This document shows, piece after piece, positions 55,170 through 62,337 of a DNA stretch of 64,000 bases (the stretch's first letter is position 1; each line of letters opens with the position of its first letter). The notes under the pieces were generated by a model that saw only the letters and a program-made list of their open reading frames with translations, was not told the DNA's origin and searched no databases. The DNA is taken from the NCBI GenBank assembly GCA_030645915.1, contig JAUSNO010000031.1:1-64000 (forward strand), written 5' to 3'. The position numbers and the translations under genes are program-made. Origin of the DNA: Undibacterium sp. Its GTDB lineage: Bacteria > Pseudomonadota > Gammaproteobacteria > Burkholderiales > Burkholderiaceae_D.

Positions 55170-57419
55170 TTATCTAGGTACGATTGCAAATTGCGGGCCT
55201 GTTGCGTAGTTAGGTTTGACGCTACGCTTCATGAAGACTTGCCATGCGCTTGCACCTCCCGTTACGCCTGAATCAGCGCTGTAGGCAAGTGCCGGCTGTA
55301 AGTTTGACGGAAATCCAATTCCCACATCCGAATATCCGATCATTTCACCAATTTTTAGACCGAGATTTGTTGCCATGTCTGCACTTGCACATGTGAGTGC
55401 GGCTAAGCTACTAGAAATACTAGCCTTATAAGCCTGGTTCATCGTTGTATAGTAGCTGCTGGACGCACTATCTCGGACATTGAGCGAATATATTGAGCCA
55501 ATCACCCAACAATATCCCGGATCTATCATGCGACTAGTTGGAAATTTTGCTTTCCAGGATAATAAAGGGCCGGCTTTGATAAAACCAAGCTCCATCGCAT
55601 GTCCGACAGCGGAAGTAAAAAAATCATCTTGCCATGGAGCTATGCCCCTCCAATCGTTATATATTACAGAGCCTCCATCTAGCACAGCTCCTAGTGCATT
55701 GCTCGAAATTGAATCGATAATATAAGTTTTGTTATACCAATCCAAGTTGTCGGATAAAAAAGTGGTGAATTGAGTTTTAAGAGCGTCATTATTCGGTGTG
55801 ATATAGGCAACATCAGCTAGTGTGCGTAAAATCCACGCTTGTGCACGTAACTGACTCGAGTGAAATAATCCTTTGATGTTATTGCGATACTCTGGGTTAC
55901 TTTGAAAAAGGTTCCACATGGTCCAAAATTGTAGCTCCTCCAAATGGTAGTAATCCCCAGTTACTAGGTAAGGTAGGTAAGAAAATGAAGGTTCGTGAGC
56001 GGTATCTGCAGTATTTGGGTTTGTGCACCCACCCCCGCACGCGGGAAAACTCTCAGATTTCTTAGTTGTGGGATTGATTGTGTCAAAAGGTGTGCCTAAT
56101 ATAGTCATATATGGGTAATCCGCCAAACTAATAGGTCGATCAGTATTTTTATCCCTGTAATGCATAGACCAGCTGCCAGCCAAATCTGCCGATCCTAACG
56201 TGGCCTGTTTTGCATCCTTGTCCATTGTGAGTAAATATGTCGCTGCCCAGCCTGGCAATAGCCCAATGTCTGGCCTTCCGCCAGTATTCGGCATATAAGG
56301 CAGAGCCATACCACTACCCATAGGTTCTGTCACTGCACCGGTAAATTTGGTCTTGATCGGAGTAATCGATGCTGCCGTGAAGACGATGCTCTGATCATAA
56401 TTTGGTACGGCCTTGGAGGCGATCAAATACGCAGTGTTGTGCTGGATGTGGATTTGCGGTTCTGCACCCCACCAGAACACTTTGCGCCAGCGTGCGTGAT
56501 GGTAGTGGGTTAAGCCTAACTTTGAATACACCGTCTGGCTGCCAACCTGTACTTGCGCGTCATACGTAAAATTCTGCGGGCCAGGTTCGTAGGCCCAGTT
56601 GTTTTCTAGTGTGACATCGACTCTTGCCTTGTTTTGCCCTGCATAAGAACGGATGGCAAATCGTGCCGTCAGATGCGGGTGTTCAACGCCCTGCGTATTT
56701 TTTAGCGGCGCTGAAACTTGCCATTCGTTGACGATTGCGCCTGCTAGCCAGTTGGAATATTTTCCTGATTTGAGCAAACTGTCAGCCGATGCCGAGTAAG
56801 TTTGCCCATTGAGCGTAATGTTGATTCCTGCAGTGAAGCCTGCCGCTAACAGCGCGCCTGGCGTTGCTGCCACGGCAACTGGAGTGGCGGCGCTATTTTT
56901 GATGAGTTTGACTGTTTCAGTTATGTTTGCGCCTAGCTGTGGCAGGTTTGCAGAAATCACGGCATGTCGCAAAGATCCATCATCGTGGGTTGCTTTAGCA
57001 TCTACTTGTATCGGTAATGCGGTTCCATCGTTGAGCTGCGCACGCAGACTACTGTTAGCGGGCAAATCGCCTTTGGCAAAGACTTGTCCAAAACTGACGG
57101 GGACATTCGATTGCGCGGTAGATAGGTTTTGAATTTTTAATGATGTGACGAGATTGGGTGTGTCGTTCGGCGATGTCGTCACCGGCGGTATTGTGGCAGG
57201 TGGTGTGACAACAGGTGGAATGACAATTGGATCAGTAGTCACAGGCGGTATGCTTGTCGGCGGCAACACAATAGGTGGCTCGATGGAAACGGGAGGTGCC
57301 ATTCCAGGGAGTGAGCCATTGCCGCCGCATGCAGCGAGCAGGTTAACCATCAAGAGTGTGGAAAGCATATTCCTGGACTTTAGGTTTTTAAAAAAAGAGC
57401 TGTGTGTTTCGTTATTCAT
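55170..57419 (-). CDS. Large proline-rich secreted lipoprotein of unknown function
   Basis: About 749 residues from ATG 57419, the start supported by a promoter whose predicted transcript begins near 57456; a TTG at 57455 would be leaderless. The signal MLSTLLMVNLLAACGG marks a lipoprotein (Cys about 31). Residues 40-85 are a proline-threonine-valine linker with repeated IPPVTT and PPV units. Beyond it comes a large domain rich in Trp, Tyr and His (THYHHARWRKVFWWGAE; YHLEELQFWTMWNLFQ; QLRAQAWILRTLADVAYI), suggestive of an alpha/alpha-toroid carbohydrate-active fold as in some polysaccharide lyases. This is a guess from pattern, not a family match. It could trim or bind the EPS at the surface. 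Confidence 0.65.
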   Translation of the reverse strand: MNNETHSSFFKNLKSRNMLSTLLMVNLLAACGGNGSLPGMAPPVSIEPPIVLPPTSIPPVTTDPIVIPPVVTPPATIPPVTTSPNDTPNLVTSLKIQNLSTAQSNVPVSFGQVFAKGDLPANSSLRAQLNDGTALPIQVDAKATHDDGSLRHAVISANLPQLGANITETVKLIKNSAATPVAVAATPGALLAAGFTAGINITLNGQTYSASADSLLKSGKYSNWLAGAIVNEWQVSAPLKNTQGVEHPHLTARFAIRSYAGQNKARVDVTLENNWAYEPGPQNFTYDAQVQVGSQTVYSKLGLTHYHHARWRKVFWWGAEPQIHIQHNTAYLIASKAVPNYDQSIVFTAASITPIKTKFTGAVTEPMGSGMALPYMPNTGGRPDIGLLPGWAATYLLTMDKDAKQATLGSADLAGSWSMHYRDKNTDRPISLADYPYMTILGTPFDTINPTTKKSESFPACGGGCTNPNTADTAHEPSFSYLPYLVTGDYYHLEELQFWTMWNLFQSNPEYRNNIKGLFHSSQLRAQAWILRTLADVAYITPNNDALKTQFTTFLSDNLDWYNKTYIIDSISSNALGAVLDGGSVIYNDWRGIAPWQDDFFTSAVGHAMELGFIKAGPLLSWKAKFPTSRMIDPGYCWVIGSIYSLNVRDSASSSYYTTMNQAYKASISSSLAALTCASADMATNLGLKIGEMIGYSDVGIGFPSNLQPALAYSADSGVTGGASAWQVFMKRSVKPNYATGPQFAIVPR

Positions 57420-57462
57420 AAGTGGCTTTGGCGGCGTAAAATTGATCTTGGGCAATACTTCG

Positions 57463-57490
57463 AGGATAGCCCTCGAAAAATCAATGTCAA
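57463..57490 (-). promoter_or_regulatory. Sigma-70 promoter of the lipoprotein gene
   Basis: On the minus strand a consensus TTGACA (57490-57485), a 16-bp spacer and TATCCT (57468-57463). A 7-bp hairpin (TTCGAGG...CCTCGAA) spans the -10 and the spacer and might affect initiation. Confidence 0.65.
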
Positions 57491-57957
57491 CCTTTTTGGG
57501 GGTAAGGCGGTGTAACAGTTTGTAAGGTCAAATCAATTTAGCAAGCTTATCTTGAGAAACCGTGATCAGAATGAAAATAATGTTTTCTAATGATTATTTA
57601 TTGATGTTTTTAACGCTTGAAAATAGGTCAATTTGTATTTCAATAATGCTTGGTAAGAATATTCGTCATCCAATTAATGTCACGCTTTAATTCTCTTGAA
57701 ATTCTAGTCTCTTAAAAATTTTAGGCAAATGACATTTGATATTTAAATGTAGTAAGCAAAACGTTTTAGGGATAAAAAGTAGGCATAGGCAAACATAAAC
57801 GCACGCCGAGAATTTATTTTGTGACTGGTCTTTTTTAATGCGGTTGCGCATATCACCGCGACCGATACCTTTTTGATTGTGAAATCTATTTAGGGCTGAC
57901 ATTGTCTCTGAACGTTCGCACGATTCATGTCGCCACAATATTCATTGTTTCGCCAAT
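57491..57957. other. Intergenic region with a doubtful open frame
   Basis: About 470 bp, AT-rich in 57540-57840. A minus-strand frame at 57687-57938 (83 codons) has an N-terminal part SALNRFHNQKGIGRGDMRNRIKK that looks protein-like, then a Cys-rich low-quality tail. This may be the remnant of a lost gene. No ribosome site or family match supports it. Confidence 0.3.
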
Positions 57958-57981
57958 AAAAAAAGCGACCCGTAGGTCGCT
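57958..57981 (-). terminator. Terminator of PEP-CTERM protease gene
   Basis: Stem AGCGACC / GGTCGCT (57964-57970 / 57975-57981) with loop CGTA; on the minus strand it is followed by T7. It begins 17 bp after the stop codon. Confidence 0.9.
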
Positions 57982-57997
57982 CTCTTATTGATGCAAC

Positions 57998-59080
57998 TTA
58001 TACTTTAGAGCGTCTGCGCATCACTAACAACATTGCCAGGCCCAAACCTAGCATTGCGATGCTAGCTGGTTCTGGAACGAAATTTGCGCTGCCGTTTGTC
58101 GCTTTATTCAGATAGTCGATATAGCTCGATAACACCATGCCGCCAAAATAAGAACCAAATTTACCTGATCTGTAGCCACTACCAAAGGTATTGTTGCCGA
58201 TCAGAACATATTCACCAGAGTCGGTGATCATGAAGGATGGGCCACCGGAGTCACCGCCGCCAATGCCAGCTTCTTTGTCGTTTGCTAACACAGGAGTGCA
58301 AACGCCATCAAATTGACAGAAGGTATCGTAGCCACCGCCGTCAAAGTCTGCATACCAAACTTCGTTAGGGCCAGCAGCGAAGCCTTGTTCATCATCGCGG
58401 TCAAATTCGTCCATGTAGTTTTCGCCAGAGCGTTTTACTCTGAACTGCGGCGCAACGTAGAAACCATTGACGCCATCACCAGAAGTGCCGTAACCAGCCA
58501 TCACAATGTGCTGGCCTGATGTCAGCGGCGTTGCGCCGATATTGTAGATTTTTGCGCTGGCTGGTGCATCTGTACCCAAAGTAATGACTGCAACGTCATC
58601 GTTAAGGCAAAATTGTCCTGCTGCCGCTGCTGGGCAATTTCCGAAGCCTGCGTAGTTAGGGTTCATCGACACTGCTGAAGCTGTGATGATGGCATTACCA
58701 TTATTGGCGGTGCCATTATTAAAGATCACACGAACATCAGAACCCGGTTTGTTGATGTCTACGATAGTGCCGTTGCCGTCAGTATCTACGCAATGACCAG
58801 CAGATACGACAGAGCGCTTGCCAACCAGCGCGCCTGAACAAATAAATGATTGACCATCGTAGCGGATGTTGATACTGACAACACCTGAAAATGCAGAAGA
58901 TGCGACGTTGGCATCGACGCGGGCGCCAGGTGAATCTGGCGGGGCACCTGCGGTAATCAACGGGACCACGTCAGTTTTGTCAATGACAGAAGCTTGGGCA
59001 GTCGATGTGACTCCTGCAAACAAACCTGCAACCAATACGCAGCCTGCCATTTTTTTTAAAATTTGGTTCTGATGAAACAT
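57998..59080 (-). CDS. PEP-CTERM trypsin-like serine protease
   Basis: A 360-residue secreted protein with ribosome site AGGAGA before ATG 59080. The Sec signal ends near AQA (residue 30). It is an S1 family protease: His96 (SAGHC), Asp162 (DDVAVI) and Ser278 (GGGDSGGP). The C-terminus has VPEPASIAMLGLGLAM and then RRRSKV, the exosortase A recognition signal. The protease is thus itself an XrtA substrate, and would be matrix-associated or released after sorting. A sigma-54 promoter and a PrsR box precede it, placing it in the PrsK/PrsR regulon. Confidence 0.93.
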   Translation of the reverse strand: MFHQNQILKKMAGCVLVAGLFAGVTSTAQASVIDKTDVVPLITAGAPPDSPGARVDANVASSAFSGVVSINIRYDGQSFICSGALVGKRSVVSAGHCVDTDGNGTIVDINKPGSDVRVIFNNGTANNGNAIITASAVSMNPNYAGFGNCPAAAAGQFCLNDDVAVITLGTDAPASAKIYNIGATPLTSGQHIVMAGYGTSGDGVNGFYVAPQFRVKRSGENYMDEFDRDDEQGFAAGPNEVWYADFDGGGYDTFCQFDGVCTPVLANDKEAGIGGGDSGGPSFMITDSGEYVLIGNNTFGSGYRSGKFGSYFGGMVLSSYIDYLNKATNGSANFVPEPASIAMLGLGLAMLLVMRRRSKV

Positions 59081-59163
59081 GTTATCTCCTAGTGTTTAAT
59101 GACCGATGCCAGAGTGGGTAGACACGCACCGGCTTATTCTTGCGCTGTACGCGTGAGTCACTA

Positions 59164-59179
59164 AGCATAAAATGTGCCT
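59164..59179 (-). promoter_or_regulatory. Sigma-54 promoter of PEP-CTERM protease
   Basis: On the minus strand AGGCACATTTTATGCT: GG and GC exactly 10 bases apart, GGCACA close to consensus. It lies 84 bp upstream of the start codon. Confidence 0.7.
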
Positions 59180-59240
59180 AAAAAAAATATCATTTTCTTT
59201 CAAGCACTTATATTTTCTACGAGTAAGAAAAGTTAAAAAC

Positions 59241-59257
59241 TGTAAAATTTTCCGACA
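59241..59257 (-). promoter_or_regulatory. Putative PrsR-binding box (copy 3)
   Basis: On the minus strand TGTCGGAAAATTTTACA, matching copy 2 at 15 of 17 positions. It ends 61 bp before the -24/-12 site at 59179, practically the same distance as copy 1. Confidence 0.65.
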
Positions 59258-59301
59258 AATCAAATTGATAACGTCATGTGAAATATCAAAGATATTTGGG
59301 T

Positions 59302-59895
59302 TTACTCAGAGCAATTGTTGAGAAATAACAGGTCTCCACGCAATAAATCAAGCGCGCATCTTTCAAACTCATTTACTGCATCGGTTTTTAATTGCAGCTG
59401 TAAAACGGCGCGTTCTGCGTAACTAATGCGAAGAACCTTCACACCTTTTTGCTCGCACAAGCGCCTCAGGCTAGATTCATCGGAAAACTGCACGGAGAGA
59501 TACATATCGGTAAGAATTTCAATCGGCACCAGCTCAGCAGTTTTGCATGCATCAGATATCGCCTGTCCATATGCGCGCGTCAGGCCGCCAGCGCCGAGCT
59601 TGATGCCACCCCAATAGCGCACCACGACTGCCAGGATGTTAAACAGTTCCTTGTGTACCAATACGTTGTACATGGGTTTGGCGGCGGTGCCGGAAGGTTC
59701 TCCATCATCATCAAGCCCTGAGTCTCCTGCGCACAGCAATACCCAGCAAACATGCACGGCGTTGGGATGTTGCGCGCGAATCTCGGCGAGTTTGCTGCGC
59801 GTCTCTGCTCTACTGCTAATGGGATGAAGTTGCCCTAAAAAGCGGCTTTTTTTGATTTCCAGTTCTGAATAGGCTGCCGCGATGACTTGATACAT
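59302..59895 (-). CDS. yigZ: YigZ/IMPACT family protein
   Basis: About 197 residues from ATG 59895, which gives the usual N-terminus ahead of EIKKSRFLGQL; a frame to 59940 adds residues not seen in relatives. CWVLLCAGDSGLDDDGEPSGTAAKPMYNVLVHKELFNILAVVVRYWGGIKLGAGGLTRAYG is the highly conserved IMPACT core. Its function in bacteria is poorly defined; the fold resembles ribosomal and translation-factor domains. Housekeeping, unrelated to the EPS locus. Confidence 0.92.
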   Translation of the reverse strand: MYQVIAAAYSELEIKKSRFLGQLHPISSRAETRSKLAEIRAQHPNAVHVCWVLLCAGDSGLDDDGEPSGTAAKPMYNVLVHKELFNILAVVVRYWGGIKLGAGGLTRAYGQAISDACKTAELVPIEILTDMYLSVQFSDESSLRRLCEQKGVKVLRISYAERAVLQLQLKTDAVNEFERCALDLLRGDLLFLNNCSE

Positions 59896-60060
59896 GATGG
59901 AGGAGCCGAGAATATTTTGCTGAAGCAGCATTCTGCGCATTTTATTTGCGAGCGTATACCAAATTTCTACTGATCTACATCAACAATACCCAAGCTTCAC
60001 TTTGACATCGAACGCCACAACTCGGGACAATCGCAGTTTAATCGTTGCGAAGCTTTTGCC

Positions 60061-60846
60061 ATGACACTGAAAAATCTGACACCTCAACAAATTGCTGCAC
60101 AGCGTGTCTTGCAGTTGATGGATCTCACCTCGCTTAATGCCGACGACTCCGACGCTGACATTGTTGCGCTTTGTCGGCAGGCCGTGAGACCGGTAGGCAG
60201 TGTTGCGGCACTGTGCGTATATCCGCGCTTTGTTGCTCTCGCAAAAGCGACGCTGTGTGAATTGGCTGTTGCCGATGTGCTGGTGGCGACGGTGGCCAAC
60301 TTTCCGGCTGGTGGCGAGGATGTAGAGGCCGCCGTGGCCGAGACCCGTTTTTGTATTGAGGCGGGCGCCGATGAGGTGGATGTGGTGTTTCCATACCGGG
60401 CATTCATGGCCGGCGACGTCGTTAACGGTGCGAAGCTGGTCGCCGCCTGCAAAGCGGCATGCGGTAGCAAGACCTTGAAAGTGATCATCGAAAGCGGCGA
60501 ACTGAAAACGCCGGAGCTGATTCGGCAAGCCAGTTTGATCGCCATTCAATCCGGTGCAGATTTCATCAAGACCTCCACCGGTAAAGTGACCGTAAATGCC
60601 ACTTTGGAAGCGGCAGAGGTCATGTTGAAGGTGATTCAGGAAACCGGCGCACGTTGTGGTTTTAAGGCCGCTGGCGGCGTAAAGACCGCAGCAGATGCCG
60701 CCGCCTATCTGGCATTGGCCGATCGCATCATGGGTGCTGGCTGGGTCAGTCCACAACATTTTCGCTTTGGCGCCTCAAGCTTGCTGGGCAGCTTGCTTGC
60801 CGTGCTAGATGAGAAGGCTGATGCGCCATCGTCAGAAGGATATTAG
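60061..60846 (+). CDS. deoC: Deoxyribose-phosphate aldolase
   Basis: A 261-residue class I aldolase, same length as the E. coli enzyme. [39 protein letters not shown] includes Asp107; Lys170 in DFIKTSTGK forms the Schiff base, and [10 protein letters not shown] gives the second active-site Lys. It cleaves deoxyribose 5-phosphate to glyceraldehyde 3-phosphate and acetaldehyde in nucleoside salvage. It starts a deo operon whose second gene is only a remnant. Confidence 0.95.
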   Translation: MTLKNLTPQQIAAQRVLQLMDLTSLNADDSDADIVALCRQAVRPVGSVAALCVYPRFVALAKATLCELAVADVLVATVANFPAGGEDVEAAVAETRFCIEAGADEVDVVFPYRAFMAGDVVNGAKLVAACKAACGSKTLKVIIESGELKTPELIRQASLIAIQSGADFIKTSTGKVTVNATLEAAEVMLKVIQETGARCGFKAAGGVKTAADAAAYLALADRIMGAGWVSPQHFRFGASSLLGSLLAVLDEKADAPSSEGY

Positions 60847-60849
60847 GCG

Positions 60850-61002
60850 ATGTTTTTAATGCAGGAGATCATTCGCAAGAAGCGTGATCTTGCTGCAAGC
60901 ACTGTCATTGCTGCCTTTCAGTTGGAAGAAACAGTTCGCCATCTGGTGCCACTTATTTATCACCGCATCTGCGCAGCAGATATTGAAAGAACTCCATCAT
61001 GA
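60850..61002 (+). pseudogene. deoA: deoA (thymidine phosphorylase) remnant with large in-frame deletion
   Basis: A 50-codon frame between deoC and deoD. The first 13 residues, MFLMQEIIRKKRD, match the start of thymidine phosphorylase (MFLAQEIIRKKRD in E. coli, from memory). The following part, AFQLEETVRHLVPLIYHRI, resembles the C-terminal end of DeoA-type proteins. Nearly all of the enzyme (normally about 440 residues) is missing, yet the frame is open and its TGA overlaps the deoD start in an ATGA. The remnant may persist because it keeps deoD translation coupled. It cannot be a phosphorylase. Confidence 0.75.
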
Positions 61003-61709
61003 GCACCATCCATATAGACGCTGAACCTGGCGATTTTGCCGATATCGTCCTGATGCCGGGCGACCCTTTGCGTGCAAAAATGATTGCCGAGCGCTGGCTG
61101 GATGAAGCAAAACTGGTCACTGCCACACGCAATATGTTTGGCTACACCGGTTATTACAAAGGCAGGCGCTTGTCTGTGATGGCGCATGGCATGGGCATAC
61201 CTTCGGCGAGTATTTATGCGACCGAACTGATCCGCGAATTTGGCGTCAAAAGCCTGATACGGGTTGGCTCATGCGGTGCCGTTTCCGCAGATGTAAAACT
61301 GCGCGACGTGGTGATTGCCATGGGTGGATGCACCGACAGCAAGGTCAACCGCATGCGCTTCATGGGGCATGACTTTGCGGCCATCGCCGATTACGATCTG
61401 CTGGCGACGGCGGTTGCAGCGGCCAAAGACCTGGCAGTGTCAGTACGAGTCGGCAATGTATTTTCTGCCGATTTGTTTTATAGCGTGCAGCCCCAGATGT
61501 TCGATGTGATGCGCAAGATGAAGGTGCTTGCCGTGGAGATGGAAGTGGCGGGTTTGTATGGCCTTGCGGCAGAATACGGTGCCAGAGCCTTGGGCATACT
61601 TACGGTAGCGGATCATTTGATTACGGGTGAAAGCATCACCTCGGACGAGCGGCAAAACAGCTTTAGCGACATGATGGAAATCGCGCTGGAGACCGCTATC
61701 AGGGCTTGA
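60999..61709 (+). CDS. deoD: Purine nucleoside phosphorylase, DeoD type
   Basis: A 236-residue hexameric-type phosphorylase. [23 protein letters not shown] holds the phosphate site; [27 protein letters not shown] and [14 protein letters not shown] the nucleoside site; TVADHL carries the catalytic Asp. It splits purine (deoxy)nucleosides with phosphate, feeding deoC through a phosphopentomutase not present here. Its ATG overlaps the stop of the deoA remnant. Confidence 0.95.
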   Translation: MSTIHIDAEPGDFADIVLMPGDPLRAKMIAERWLDEAKLVTATRNMFGYTGYYKGRRLSVMAHGMGIPSASIYATELIREFGVKSLIRVGSCGAVSADVKLRDVVIAMGGCTDSKVNRMRFMGHDFAAIADYDLLATAVAAAKDLAVSVRVGNVFSADLFYSVQPQMFDVMRKMKVLAVEMEVAGLYGLAAEYGARALGILTVADHLITGESITSDERQNSFSDMMEIALETAIRA

Positions 61710-61729
61710 TTGCGGTCGGTAAAGTCAGG

Positions 61730-61764
61730 TCAGATTTGATGTGTTTCATGCCCATCAAATCTGA
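61730..61764. terminator. Hairpin between convergent deoD and fliL-like genes
   Basis: A perfect 12-bp stem (TCAGATTTGATG 61730-61741 / 61753-61764) with an 11-nt loop, placed 20 bp after deoD. It lacks a strong T-tract, so its efficiency as terminator is uncertain. Confidence 0.55.
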
Positions 61765-61795
61765 TTGTGATGGATAGTGAAGGCTTGCAAACGGA

Positions 61796-62212
61796 TTATT
61801 GGATGACAAAATTTTCAAAGAAAATATCTGTGACGCCAGTATGTTCGTCGGTTTTTAATACTTTATTTAACTTCTCTCGCATCTCACCTATAAGTTCACG
61901 TTTACCTTCCGGCGTTTGAATTTCACCGTCATCTTTACTACTCAGTATAAGGATGAGACCATGCCGTACCATGGGCATGTACATCTTTACCTGCTCCGCT
62001 ATTTCTGCACTTGCCACCTGTAGGGTGACTACTACCTGTAAATAACGCTCGGTGTTGGCTAGATTGACGGTAAATGCTTCAAGTTTAGCCGTATTTCCGC
62101 TCCCTGCGCCCGCGTCTTTGCCGCCAGAATTGGCGAAAGATTGCGATGACGCCCCGAGCAGCGCTAGCATTAGCATGCCGCAAAAAAAGGCCTTAATATT
62201 TTTGATTTGCAT
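61796..62212 (-). CDS. FliL-like basal body-associated family protein
   Basis: About 138 residues from ATG 62212, which has GGAA upstream (62224 and 62233 are in-frame alternatives). One N-terminal hydrophobic helix, possibly a cleaved signal (SFA|NS), is followed by a Gly/Ser linker and then FTVNLANTERYLQVVVTLQVAS and GKRELIGEMREKLNKVLKTDEHTGVTDIFFENFVIQ, the FliL periplasmic domain. No flagellar gene is nearby, so it is an orphan paralogue. FliL proteins support the stator of the flagellar motor; other members act elsewhere in the envelope. Confidence 0.85.
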   Translation of the reverse strand: MQIKNIKAFFCGMLMLALLGASSQSFANSGGKDAGAGSGNTAKLEAFTVNLANTERYLQVVVTLQVASAEIAEQVKMYMPMVRHGLILILSSKDDGEIQTPEGKRELIGEMREKLNKVLKTDEHTGVTDIFFENFVIQ

Positions 62213-62271
62213 GAAAATTTCCATTAATCCCATCTGAGTTTTTATGTGACTTTTAGATCGCTATATGAAAG

Positions 62272-62311
62272 CCCCCCCCCTCTAGCTCTCCGAACCGATT
62301 GAGGGGGTTTT
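62272..62311. other. C9 homopolymer and weak hairpin between fliL-like and ettA genes
   Basis: A run of nine C (62272-62280) starts an arm CCCCCTC that can pair with GAGGGGG at 62301-62307, followed by TTTT. It may act as a weak terminator. The homopolymer is a possible length-variable site. Confidence 0.45.
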
Positions 62312-62337
62312 CATTTCGAGCTGAATATTTTTTGCTT

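Noticed and set aside
59980..60759. 259-codon frame antisense to deoC
   Set aside because: deoC is unmistakable on the other strand; the antisense frame is a codon-bias artefact.
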